Origin: Nocardia sp.
GTDB taxonomy: Bacteria; Actinomycetota; Actinomycetes; Mycobacteriales; Mycobacteriaceae
DNA length: 6,321 nucleotides
Reading direction: 5' to 3'
NCBI GenBank assembly: GCA_013361595.1
Contig: JABFXT010000377.1
Coordinates: 1-6,321 of the forward strand
Shown here: in pieces, positions 1 to 5,980 of the stretch
How positions within the stretch are numbered: position 1 is the first letter of the stretch
How the letters are laid out: each line of letters opens with the position of its first letter
Notes under the pieces: model-generated
Databases searched by the model: none
Told to the model about the DNA's origin: nothing
What the model saw: the letters and a program-made list of their open reading frames with translations, nothing else
Translations under genes and position numbers: made by a program

Positions 1-35
1 GGCCGGATCGTGATGCGGTCGGGGGCGTGCTGTCG

Positions 36-1121
36 TCAGATATCGAACCGCCCGGCGAACGCCCGCAGCGGCAGATCCGCGCTCGTGATGATGCCGGGCC
101 GGGCCGCGACGACGGATCGGATCGAATTGAGCGCGGGCAGTCCGGTGACGGTCATCCCGATGGAGGCGAAGTTCTCGGGATTCGACAGGTCGAAACCCTT
201 ACGCGGGAAGATCATATGTTTGCTGTAGATGCTGGGGTCGCCGGTGATCTGGGTGATGTAGCAGCCCTTGATGTTCCAGGAGGGGTCGGTATGCGGGGTC
301 ATCTGCCATTCGAGATGGGTCTCGATGCGCGGGACGCCGTCGACCATGCCCTGGTATTTGATGTAGTTGGCACCGAGGGAGCCCTTGGGCATGAAGTACC
401 AGCCGAGATCGACATCCTTGGTGCAGGCGCCGAGTTCGTAGTGGAAAGCGACCTCGTCCAGTTCGAGGTCGAAGGCATCGGCCATCAGATACACCGAATC
501 GGCGAATACCGCGGTGTATTTGTGTAGCGATTCGGGGATGGTCGGGTCGTCGACCGGACGTCCGTAGCCGACGGCTTTCCAGGTGTCCACGGAATGGTGA
601 CAGGACACGTCGACCGATTCGGTGACGGTGATGTTGTCGATCCGCGCCACATCCGCGGTGTGCACGATGCCGAGGATCTGGGCCAGGCCCGGGTTCATTC
701 CGGTGCCGTAGAACGTCGAATCGCCGCGTTCGCAGGCGGCCTGGATGACCTCGCTGACCTTGCGTCCCGACGGATGCGGGTGATTGCTGTCGCGGTGGAA
801 CCCGGTGATCCAGTCCGCGGTGGTCACGATGTCGATCCCGGCTTCGAGCACCTTCTCGTAGAGGTCCTCGTCGGGGAAGACGCCGTGGAAGGTGAGGACA
901 TCCGGCCGCGCGTCGATGATCTGCTCGATGGTTCCGGTGGCGGTGATACCGACCGGGTCGATCCCGGCGATCTCACCGGCGTCCCGGCCGATCTTGTCCG
1001 GGGTGTAGCAGTGCAGTCCGACGAGTTCGAGATCCGGATGGTCGCGGATACGCCCGATCATCTCGGTGCCGAGATTGCCGGTGGCGACCTGGAATACCCG
1101 GATCTTGCCGGATGTGCTCAT
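36..1121 (-). CDS. DapB-N / 2,4-diaminopentanoate dehydrogenase-like NAD(P)-dependent oxidoreductase
   Basis: A 361-residue cytoplasmic protein. The N-terminus has a Rossmann nucleotide-binding start: a beta strand (residues 7-12), then ATGNLG at 13-18, then HPDLELVG (28-35) and the segment YTPDKIGRDAGEIAGI (39-54). This pattern is typical of the actinobacterial 'dihydrodipicolinate reductase N-terminus' proteins related to 2,4-diaminopentanoate dehydrogenase. A conserved-looking GTGMNPG lies at 139-145. At about 360 residues it is far longer than true DapB (about 250) and lacks the DapB C-terminal pattern, so a role in lysine synthesis is unlikely. The start is the ATG at 1119-1121, preceded by an AGAGAGG-like Shine-Dalgarno sequence inside the upstream gene. 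That start overlaps the stop of the Rieske gene by 4 nt (ATGA), so the two are probably translationally coupled and act on the same substrate, for example oxidising the hydroxylated product or reducing an imine or keto group. The family call is well supported; the substrate is unknown. Confidence 0.85.
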   Translation of the reverse strand: MSTSGKIRVFQVATGNLGTEMIGRIRDHPDLELVGLHCYTPDKIGRDAGEIAGIDPVGITATGTIEQIIDARPDVLTFHGVFPDEDLYEKVLEAGIDIVTTADWITGFHRDSNHPHPSGRKVSEVIQAACERGDSTFYGTGMNPGLAQILGIVHTADVARIDNITVTESVDVSCHHSVDTWKAVGYGRPVDDPTIPESLHKYTAVFADSVYLMADAFDLELDEVAFHYELGACTKDVDLGWYFMPKGSLGANYIKYQGMVDGVPRIETHLEWQMTPHTDPSWNIKGCYITQITGDPSIYSKHMIFPRKGFDLSNPENFASIGMTVTGLPALNSIRSVVAARPGIITSADLPLRAFAGRFDI

Positions 1122-2206
1122 GGTGTGGACCTCTCTGTCTGCTGGTGCCGGTGGATCGGAGCGGCGGATTCCGGTCGGTCGCCGGAGACGGCCGTGCTGT
1201 CGTCCGGGGTGGATGTGGCCGTATCCCCATCGGGGTAGAACTGCCGCGCCCAGGCGCGCAGGGCGCGGAATCCCTCGAATTCGCTGCGCGACAGCGCCGG
1301 TGGGTCCGAATAGCGCTGATGGGACCAGATGTGGATATCGGCCTCGAACTGTTCGATCACGAATCCGGCCATGGCCTTGCCGTAGGAGCCGATCTCCGGG
1401 CTCTCGTCGCCGGGCTTGCGTCCGATCCATACGGTGAAGCGGACATCGGAGGTGCGCTCGTCGACCGGTGTCACCGCGGGCATGGTGCGGTTGTCGATCA
1501 TCCCCCAGCTCTTGGTGATCGAGCAGCCCAGGCCGGCGTTGATCGATTCGACCCCGCTGTTCACCTGGTCTTCGGTCACGCCTTCGTCGAAGGCGATGGT
1601 GAAGTCGACGTAGGAGACGGGGCCGGAGAAGTCGTGGCGGGTGAACTCCGGGATGAACGGGGTCTTGTGCACGTACTTGAAATGCGCGAAGTCGACACCG
1701 TTCTCCATCACGTACTGCGGATGCAGTTCCAGGCCCGGCCGGTACAGGGTGGCGGCGGGAACCGGCGGGTAGTAGTCCGCGGCGCTGCTGCCGTCGCCGA
1801 ACGCCTCGAAGATATCCGGCACCTCGAAATATGGCGGGCGGTCCTCGGTGTCGTACCAGATCCACACGCCTTCGTTGCGTTCGACCACCGGGTAGCTGCG
1901 GATGCGGCGGCCCTTGTTCGGATGGGTCTCGTACGGAATGCAGACATTGCGGCCCTCCCGGTTCCATTCCCAGCCGTGGAACGGGCAGACGAGGTTCTCG
2001 CCCTCGACATGGCCGCCGTAGCCGAGATGAGCGCCGAGATGTTCGCAGTACGCGTCGAATACGGCGATTCGGCCGGACGCCGATCGCCAGGCCACCATCT
2101 CGCGGCCGAAGTACTTCATCCGGTGCACCGTGCCCACGGTGATCTCGCCGCACCAGGCCACCTGGAACCAGCCTGTCGGTTCCATCGGCAGTGGTGGTCT
2201 TGCCAT
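1118..2206 (-). CDS. Rieske [2Fe-2S] non-heme iron oxygenase, KshA-like terminal oxygenase component
   Basis: A 362-residue oxygenase alpha-subunit-type protein. The Rieske domain carries C54-x-H56 (in AYCEHLGAHLG) and C74-x2-H77 (in CPFHGW), which ligate the [2Fe-2S] cluster. The catalytic domain has ENGVDFAHFKYVH at 168-180. By family analogy H175 and H180, with D290 in EADIHIW, form the 2-His-1-carboxylate iron site, and D172 is the bridging aspartate that passes electrons between subunits. The overall build (WFQVAW near the N-terminus, KYFG, CEHLGAHLGYGG) is that of the KshA-like group, which includes the steroid 9-alpha-hydroxylase. All catalytic residues are present, so it should be active, but a separate reductase or ferredoxin is needed and none is encoded here. 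Residues 325-362 form a polar, probably disordered tail whose codons hold the ribosome-binding site of the next gene. The ATG start at 2204-2206 has GGAGGA 5 nt upstream. A steroid substrate is possible but not shown; an aromatic or terpenoid substrate is equally open. Confidence 0.9.
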   Translation of the reverse strand: MARPPLPMEPTGWFQVAWCGEITVGTVHRMKYFGREMVAWRSASGRIAVFDAYCEHLGAHLGYGGHVEGENLVCPFHGWEWNREGRNVCIPYETHPNKGRRIRSYPVVERNEGVWIWYDTEDRPPYFEVPDIFEAFGDGSSAADYYPPVPAATLYRPGLELHPQYVMENGVDFAHFKYVHKTPFIPEFTRHDFSGPVSYVDFTIAFDEGVTEDQVNSGVESINAGLGCSITKSWGMIDNRTMPAVTPVDERTSDVRFTVWIGRKPGDESPEIGSYGKAMAGFVIEQFEADIHIWSHQRYSDPPALSRSEFEGFRALRAWARQFYPDGDTATSTPDDSTAVSGDRPESAAPIHRHQQTERSTP

Positions 2207-2211
2207 CGCGA

Positions 2212-2217
2212 TCCTCC
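2212..2217 (-). promoter_or_regulatory. Ribosome binding site of the Rieske oxygenase gene
   Basis: The minus strand reads GGAGGA, 5 nt before the ATG at 2206. This fixes the start of the Rieske gene and argues against reading through from any longer upstream frame. Confidence 0.75.
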
Positions 2218-2248
2218 AGGCTTCGAGGGGCTGTTGCGGTGTGGCGAC

Positions 2249-2264
2249 GGCGCCCGAAAGCGCC
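2249..2264. repeat. Small hairpin in the leader of the Rieske operon
   Basis: GGCGC (2249-2253) and GCGCC (2260-2264) form a perfect 5-bp stem with a 6-nt loop. It would lie in the untranslated leader between the proposed promoter and the Rieske start. A competing 5-bp pairing of CCCGA with TCGGG overlaps it on the minus-strand transcript. Short GC-rich stems are common by chance in such DNA, so no function is assigned. Confidence 0.25.
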
Positions 2265-2297
2265 TCGGGATATGACGTCGGTCACCCGGCGTTCCCG

Positions 2298-2326
2298 AGC
2301 ATAGAACCCTCTTTGAAAGAATACAA
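2298..2326 (-). promoter_or_regulatory. Candidate promoter of the Rieske/oxidoreductase operon
   Basis: The minus strand has TTGTAT (2321-2326) as a -35-like element, exactly 17 bp, then TATGCT (2298-2303) as a -10-like element of the TANNNT type. Transcription would begin near 2291, giving a leader of about 85 nt with the GGAGGA site at its end. The stretch is AT-rich compared with its surroundings. The call is inferred from consensus matching only. Confidence 0.4.
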
Positions 2327-2335
2327 GAGGGCTAT
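2301..2335. promoter_or_regulatory. Inverted repeat, candidate TetR operator
   Basis: CCCTCTT (2307-2313) and AAGAGGG (2325-2331) are perfect 7-bp arms around an 11-nt centre. They are flanked by ATAG (2301-2304) and CTAT (2332-2335), which continue the symmetry after a 2-nt slip. The dyad covers the -35, the spacer and part of the -10 of the proposed Rieske operon promoter, so a bound repressor would block it. Its place between divergent genes, one a TetR regulator, is the classical operator position. The symmetry is seen directly; TetR binding is inferred. Confidence 0.5.
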
Positions 2336-2342
2336 GTGAAAC

Positions 2343-2371
2343 TGGATTACCCTGTTCAGGGCGGGTAAAGT
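2343..2371 (+). promoter_or_regulatory. Candidate leaderless promoter of the TetR gene
   Basis: TAAAGT (2366-2371) matches TANNNT and lies 8 nt before the GTG start at 2380, so transcription could begin at or within about 2 nt of the start codon. A weak -35-like TGGATT (2343-2348) lies 17 bp upstream of it. The absence of a clear ribosome-binding site before the GTG fits a leaderless message, which is common in actinobacteria. Confidence 0.35.
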
Positions 2372-2379
2372 CGGATCTC

Positions 2380-3030
2380 GTGACTGATATGGCAGTGGGC
2401 GGGCGACGCGCGAACCGGCGCGGGATCCAATCCCGGGAGAGCATGCTCGAGGCGGCCATCGCCTCCTTGGCCACCGGTGATCCCGCGGCGGTATCGGGTA
2501 ACCGGATCGCCCGCGATATCGGCGCGACCTGGGGAGTGATCAAGTACCAGTTCGGCGATATAGACGGCCTGTGGGCGGCGGTGCTGCGATACACCGCCGA
2601 CAAACGCGGTGATCTGCCCGCCGGAATCAATCCCGACGGCACCCTGCACGAGCGGGTATCCGCCATGATCGGCGCCATGGCCGGTGGGCTGCGCCGCCCG
2701 GAATCACTGGCCATCGAAACCCTGCGTGCCGCACTACCCCGTGAACACGCCGAACTGGAACGCGACTACCCGCTCACCGCCGCGGAACTGGCTTCGTGGA
2801 AACCGAACTGGGACAAGGCGTGCCAGCGCGCATTCGCCGATATGGATCTGGATCCGGTCAAGGTGCGGCAGGTCGCCGCCCTCATTCCGGCGGCGATGCG
2901 CGGTATCACCTCCGAACGCACCCTGGGCACCTACGGCGACCTGGACGACGCGCTCGAAGCGTTGATCGGCGGTATCGTCGCCTATCTCGCGGGGCCGGGC
3001 GCCACCGGGCCGGTGTCGCCGAGTCGCTGA
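2380..3030 (+). CDS. TetR/AcrR-family transcriptional regulator
   Basis: A 216-residue regulator. The N-terminal DNA-binding domain runs from about residue 15 to 65. The helix-turn-helix is VSGNRIARDIGATWGVIKYQ followed by FGDIDGLWAAVLRY; the W-G-V-I-x-Y-x-F-G pattern is the typical TetR recognition helix and following turn. Residues 85-205 are mainly helical and should form the ligand-binding and dimerisation domain, with no recognisable ligand signature. The start is taken as the GTG at 2380 because it sits just after a -10-like TAAAGT; the ATG at 2389 (residue 4) is an alternative. The gene is divergent from the Rieske/oxidoreductase pair and shares a 173-bp control region with an inverted repeat. 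It most likely represses that operon, and perhaps itself, until the substrate or an intermediate binds. The family is clear; the inducer is unknown. Confidence 0.85.
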   Translation: MTDMAVGGRRANRRGIQSRESMLEAAIASLATGDPAAVSGNRIARDIGATWGVIKYQFGDIDGLWAAVLRYTADKRGDLPAGINPDGTLHERVSAMIGAMAGGLRRPESLAIETLRAALPREHAELERDYPLTAAELASWKPNWDKACQRAFADMDLDPVKVRQVAALIPAAMRGITSERTLGTYGDLDDALEALIGGIVAYLAGPGATGPVSPSR

Positions 3031-3031
3031 C

Positions 3032-3054
3032 GCCGGCCGCTCACGCGGTCCGGC
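3032..3054. terminator. GC-rich hairpin between convergent genes, possible terminator
   Basis: GCCGG-CCGC (3032-3040) pairs with GCGG-T-CCGGC (3045-3054), giving 9 bp with one bulged T and a TCAC loop. It starts one base after the TetR stop and lies in the 84-bp gap between the convergent TetR and NmrA-like genes. No T-tract follows, so factor-independent termination would be weak. Actinobacterial terminators often lack U-tracts. Confidence 0.4.
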
Positions 3055-3114
3055 CCCGCTCCGGCGAACGGCGTCCGAACCGGTGCGGCCGTGCCGAAGT
3101 CGCGGCCCGAAGGT

Positions 3115-4008
3115 TCAGGCCGCCACCGCGGGTGCGAGAACCGTTGCGCACCACTGCCGGAAGGTGGTGGGGGTCGTGGTCTGCGGTGTTCGGGGCGCAC
3201 CGTTGTCCAGGCCCTCGTCCTTGGCCCGCATCATATCGACCATGCCGCGGACGAACGCGTCCCCGGCGTAGCGGGCAGTCGCGGTGGCCAATTCGTCCAA
3301 GGACTCGCGGTGGTAGCGGACCGGTCTGCCGAGTACCTCGGACATGATGTGCGCCATCTCGTTCGCGGTGAGGTCCGCCGGGCCAAGTACCGGGAGTTCA
3401 CCGCTTCCGGTCCACGACCTGTCGAGAAGTGCGGCGGCGGCGGCCGCGGCAATATCGCCGGTGCAGACCTGCGGAGCCCGGAGCTCGGCGGCAAGGGTCC
3501 CGGTGAAGACCCCTGCGGCCCGGATCGAATCCACCTGGCGCAGCATATTGTCCATGAACGACGCATTCGCCAGCGCCCGATAGTGCACGCCGGTGCCGGC
3601 GATGACGTCGTCCATTTCCAGCGATGCGGTGACCAGACCCGCGCGATCGGCGACCGGTGTTCCCCGGCCGAGAGCCGACACCCCGACGACGTGCCCTACG
3701 CCGTGCTCGGTGAGAGCTCCGGCCGCGGCCCGGGTGAAACCGGAATAGGCCTGTCGCAGGCTCGGCGTTGCCGGATCCGGTGGGACGAGCCAGAACACCG
3801 CGTCCGCGCCGTCGAAAGCCTTCGCCACGGTCGCGGCGTCACAGTGTGAGCCGGATACGACCTCCACCTGCTCGCGGATGGATTCGGTGAGCTTGGCGGG
3901 GTCGCGCACGATGACGCGGAGTCGTTCGTCGTGGGCAGGGGCGCGGTCGACGAGGATCTCCAGGAGCCGGCCGCCGATATTGCCCGTGGGCGTCGTGATC
4001 ACGATCAT
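3115..4008 (-). CDS. NmrA-like atypical short-chain dehydrogenase (NAD(P)H-binding protein)
   Basis: A 297-residue protein opening with IVITTPTGNIGGRLLE: beta strand 1 and the nucleotide-binding loop TPTGNIG at residues 6-12, a variant of GxxGxxG. RLRVIVRDPAKL (29-40) is the second strand with R32 and R35, consistent with NADP(H) binding. ADAVFWLVPPDP (69-79), GVGHVVGVSALG (103-114) and NASFMDNML (148-156) follow the NmrA/QorB-like pattern. The C-terminus (SEVLGRPVRYHRESLDE, 223-239; FRQW near 283) is the usual substrate-side region of these proteins. No classical YxxxK catalytic pair is evident, so it may be a reductase such as a quinone or azo reductase, or only a redox sensor. The ATG at 4006-4008 puts the start directly before beta strand 1 but has a poor ribosome-binding site; a TTG at 4044 would add 12 residues. 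It is divergent from a LysR regulator, which probably controls it. Confidence 0.8.
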   Translation of the reverse strand: MIVITTPTGNIGGRLLEILVDRAPAHDERLRVIVRDPAKLTESIREQVEVVSGSHCDAATVAKAFDGADAVFWLVPPDPATPSLRQAYSGFTRAAAGALTEHGVGHVVGVSALGRGTPVADRAGLVTASLEMDDVIAGTGVHYRALANASFMDNMLRQVDSIRAAGVFTGTLAAELRAPQVCTGDIAAAAAAALLDRSWTGSGELPVLGPADLTANEMAHIMSEVLGRPVRYHRESLDELATATARYAGDAFVRGMVDMMRAKDEGLDNGAPRTPQTTTPTTFRQWCATVLAPAVAA

Positions 4009-4045
4009 GATTTCAGCCTGCGGGTGCGGCCGGCCGGCGTCCAAT

Positions 4046-4052
4046 ACCTCCT
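4046..4052 (-). promoter_or_regulatory. Strong Shine-Dalgarno-like AGGAGGT with no well-placed start
   Basis: The minus strand reads AGGAGGT just upstream of the NmrA-like gene. It lies one base before a TTG at 4044 (too close) and 37 bases before the favoured ATG at 4008 (too far). No ATG, GTG or TTG occurs in frame at a normal spacing. It may still drive the TTG start, giving 12 extra residues, or be a coincidence. Confidence 0.35.
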
Positions 4053-4064
4053 GGCGCGGATTGA

Positions 4065-4070
4065 TATCTT
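4065..4070 (+). promoter_or_regulatory. Candidate -10 element of a leaderless LysR transcript
   Basis: TATCTT fits TANNNT and ends 6 nt before the ATG at 4077, so transcription would begin at or next to the start codon. The only ribosome-binding candidate, AGGG at 4072-4075, is one base from the ATG and too close to work. No convincing -35 element is seen. Confidence 0.35.
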
Positions 4071-4076
4071 CAGGGT

Positions 4077-4904
4077 ATGGATCTCGATCTGCGCAAGCTC
4101 CGCTACTTCGCCGCGCTCGCCGAGAATCTGCACTTCGGCCGGGCCGCCGAATCTCTCTTCATCGCCCAGCCGGTACTCAGCCGGCAGATCCGGGCGCTCG
4201 AACGGGAGCTCGGTTGCGATCTGCTCGTGCGGACGACCCGCAGCGTGCAGTTGACTCCCGCGGGTGCTCAGTTGTACGAGGAGTCCCGTGGACTGTTCAC
4301 CAGCGTCGATTCCGCGGTCCGGCGGGTGCGGGAGGTCGACCGCGGCGTCGAACGGTTGGTCGTCGGGTTCGCGTCCGGGCTGTACATATCCGCGGCGTTA
4401 CGTGCCTTCGCCGATACTCGTCCCGGAGTCGAGATCGAACTGCTCGGGTTGACGTGGTGGGAGCGGGAGGTCCCGCTGCGCGACGGCCGGGTCGATGTCG
4501 GGTATCTGCGGCGCCCTTTCGACGAATCAGGGTTGCGCACCGTCACCGTGGGGGCCGAACCGGAGGTCGCCTGCCTTCCGGTCGGCCATCGGCTGGCCGG
4601 CCCGGTTGCGACCGGCCGACCCCTGCTCGCGGCGGATCTCGCGGGGGAACCGACGATCGGTGCCCAGGCGCGTCGGGCAGCGTCGATCGAGGAGAAGTTC
4701 GAGCTCATCGCTTCGGGGCACGGGATCGCCGTGGTGCCGCGGGGTGTGGCCGAAGCGTATTCCCGGCCCGACCTCATCTTTCGGCAGGTGATGGGCCTCG
4801 ATCCGGTGGAGACGTGTATAGCGGTGGCCGAGAATCGCCGCGAGCGCCGCGTACGCGAATTCGCCGAGATCGCCGCGGCGGTGCTGGCGGAGAATATTTC
4901 CTGA
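4077..4904 (+). CDS. LysR-family transcriptional regulator
   Basis: A 275-residue regulator. The N-terminal winged helix-turn-helix is unmistakable: DLRKLRYFAALAENLHFGRA, then AESLFIAQPVLSRQIRALE with the recognition helix, then LVRTTRSVQLTPAG (50-63). A linker helix follows to about residue 90. The effector domain starts at RLVVGFASGLY (93-103) and includes DGRVDVGYLRRPFDESGL (136-153) and ASIEEKFELIASGHGIAVVP (202-221), the usual inducer-binding fold. It is about 20-30 residues shorter than typical LysR proteins, with the gap in the second effector subdomain (around residues 190-203). No frameshift is visible, and compact forms of this kind occur in actinobacteria. The ATG at 4077 begins with the expected DLRKLRYF. 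The gene is divergent from the NmrA-like reductase, so that gene is its likely target, with autoregulation from the shared 68-bp gap. Confidence 0.88.
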   Translation: MDLDLRKLRYFAALAENLHFGRAAESLFIAQPVLSRQIRALERELGCDLLVRTTRSVQLTPAGAQLYEESRGLFTSVDSAVRRVREVDRGVERLVVGFASGLYISAALRAFADTRPGVEIELLGLTWWEREVPLRDGRVDVGYLRRPFDESGLRTVTVGAEPEVACLPVGHRLAGPVATGRPLLAADLAGEPTIGAQARRAASIEEKFELIASGHGIAVVPRGVAEAYSRPDLIFRQVMGLDPVETCIAVAENRRERRVREFAEIAAAVLAENIS

Positions 4905-4906
4905 CT

Positions 4907-4918
4907 CGAAGATCTTCG
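4907..4918. repeat. Perfect 12-bp palindrome after the LysR stop
   Basis: CGAAGATCTTCG is its own reverse complement and starts two bases after the LysR stop codon. As RNA it gives only a 4-bp stem with a 4-nt loop, too weak for a terminator on its own. The rest of the 143-bp convergent gap (4905-5047) holds another 12-bp palindrome at 4993-5004 and no gene that I can support. Confidence 0.3.
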
Positions 4919-4992
4919 GCGACGGGCTACCCGCTTCGGTATGGACGCTGACACATCAGGCCGGCGAACGCGGTGAGCGGCGCTGATCTACG

Positions 4993-5004
4993 ACCGCGCG
5001 CGGT
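4993..5004. repeat. Perfect 12-bp GC palindrome in the LysR-merR convergent gap
   Basis: ACCGCGCGCGGT is a perfect palindrome lying 43 bases beyond the end of the merR-type gene. Alternating CG makes such symmetry cheap in high-GC DNA. It may help termination of the convergent transcripts but has no T-tract. Confidence 0.2.
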
Positions 5005-5047
5005 GGATCTCGGCGTCCTGCCCGCGGCTCGGGTGCGACAAGGCGCA

Positions 5048-5962
5048 TCATCGATTCGCATCCGAAGGGCTGTGACGGCCGTGCTGAGCACCGATGCGGG
5101 ATCGCTCTCGCGTCGGCCGCGCCACTGATTCGACCAGGTGCAGGGCATCGTCCAGTGAGCGCACCCGGAGAGCTCCGGCCTGCGCCGCCCAGCCGGGGCC
5201 GGCCAGCAGTAGCGGGGCGGGTGCCCGGGTAGTGGTGGGCACGGGATCGGGCGGTGCGGTCCTTCTCGTCTGCGACCACAGCACCACCACCGGTGCGCGG
5301 GACTGTCTGCGCACCGCGTCGGCCAGGGCGCCGCACGGTACCGAGGCGCCGAGGAGAACCGCCGGAATACCGGTCTCGGCGAGTGCGGCCCGCAGCACCT
5401 CGAGCGGTAGTACATGTCCTTCTCCGGCCGCACAGGCGAGCAGCACCGGAACGACCGCTTCTGTCGGGCGGACGGGTGGCACCGTCCGGTGCAGGGCCGC
5501 GATGACGGACCAGGACAGCGCGTGTTCCACGTCGATCAGTCCGTGGCCACGGAGTTGCCGCGCGACCAGCCGGTCGAAAGCGGGGCGGCACAGGCGGTTC
5601 CAGGTCGGCACCACGCCGAAATGCGCGATATGGGCGCTGACGGTGTCCAGCAGTGTGCCGGTGTCGAGCCGTTCGGCGGCGGCCAGCACATAGGCGACGT
5701 TCCCCGTAGCGGGCTGGGTTGTGCCTGCACCGCGTGCCGCCTCCGCCGCCTGGCACGGGCTGACACCCGCTCGGACCAGGTCGACCATCCGCCGCAGCAC
5801 GGCGATGTCGCCGTGGGCGTAGTGGCGGCGCTCGCCGGCCCGCCGCGAGGCCGGGCCCAGGTCGTAACGCTGATTCCAGCTGCGCAGCGTGGCGACCGGG
5901 ATGTCCAGCACCCTGGCCACCGCGCCGACGGTCAATTCGGTCCCCGTGCCGGTCTCGGCCAT
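5048..5962 (-). CDS. MerR-family regulator with cobalamin-binding-like C-terminal region (CarH/LitR-type)
   Basis: A 304-residue regulator. Residues 10-75 form the MerR winged helix: TVGAVARVLDIPVATLRSWNQRYDLGP (11-37), then RRHYAHGDIAVLRRM (45-59). Residues 88-160 are helical and correspond to the B12 'Met-cap' region of CarH/LitR proteins. Residues 168-232 resemble the B12-binding Rossmann domain (VVPVLLACAAGEGHVLPLEV, then LLGASVPCGALADAV and VVVLWSQ). The expected contact motifs are only partly kept. The W-x9-EH motif reads Q136-x9-E146-H147, and the E/D-x-H-x2-G motif reads E181-x-H183-x2-P186. Light sensing through adenosylcobalamin is therefore uncertain. The tail from about 282 is polar and probably disordered. 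The ATG at 5960-5962 has only a weak ribosome-binding site (GGA), and an in-frame stop precedes it. No carotenoid or photolyase genes, the usual CarH/LitR targets, are in the window. Confidence 0.8.
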   Translation of the reverse strand: MAETGTGTELTVGAVARVLDIPVATLRSWNQRYDLGPASRRAGERRHYAHGDIAVLRRMVDLVRAGVSPCQAAEAARGAGTTQPATGNVAYVLAAAERLDTGTLLDTVSAHIAHFGVVPTWNRLCRPAFDRLVARQLRGHGLIDVEHALSWSVIAALHRTVPPVRPTEAVVPVLLACAAGEGHVLPLEVLRAALAETGIPAVLLGASVPCGALADAVRRQSRAPVVVLWSQTRRTAPPDPVPTTTRAPAPLLLAGPGWAAQAGALRVRSLDDALHLVESVARPTRERSRIGAQHGRHSPSDANR

Positions 5963-5980
5963 GATCCGATCCGCCGGCGA

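Noticed and set aside
1112..2275. A long plus-strand open frame opposite the Rieske gene (387 codons)
   Set aside because: It is the complement of a well-supported gene, shows no domain motifs, and is the usual high-GC antisense shadow.
2273..2284. TGAC-N4-GTCA dyad in the TetR-Rieske gap
   Set aside because: The arms are only 4 bp and it lies downstream of the proposed promoter; the longer CCCTCTT dyad is the better operator candidate.
2207..2379. KstR- or KstR2-type steroid regulon operators near the KshA-like gene
   Set aside because: I looked for TNNAAC-NN-GTTNNA and CAAG-NN-CTTG patterns and found no match, so membership of the cholesterol regulon is not supported.
36..2714. An 892-codon open frame on the minus strand that would fuse antisense TetR sequence, an out-of-frame Rieske region and the DapB-N-like protein
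   Set aside because: Only the last 361 codons look like a protein; the rest is Arg/Pro-rich out-of-frame translation. The Rieske gene in another frame has full catalytic motifs and a good ribosome-binding site.
4042..4063. CAAT-N14-ATTG as a LysR box in the LysR-NmrA gap
   Set aside because: The 4-bp arms do not fit the T-N11-A spacing expected for LysR proteins and could easily be chance.
4044..4078. ATACC-N25-GGTAT symmetry flanking the LysR-NmrA gap
   Set aside because: The arms are short and the spacing wide; one arm includes the LysR start codon.
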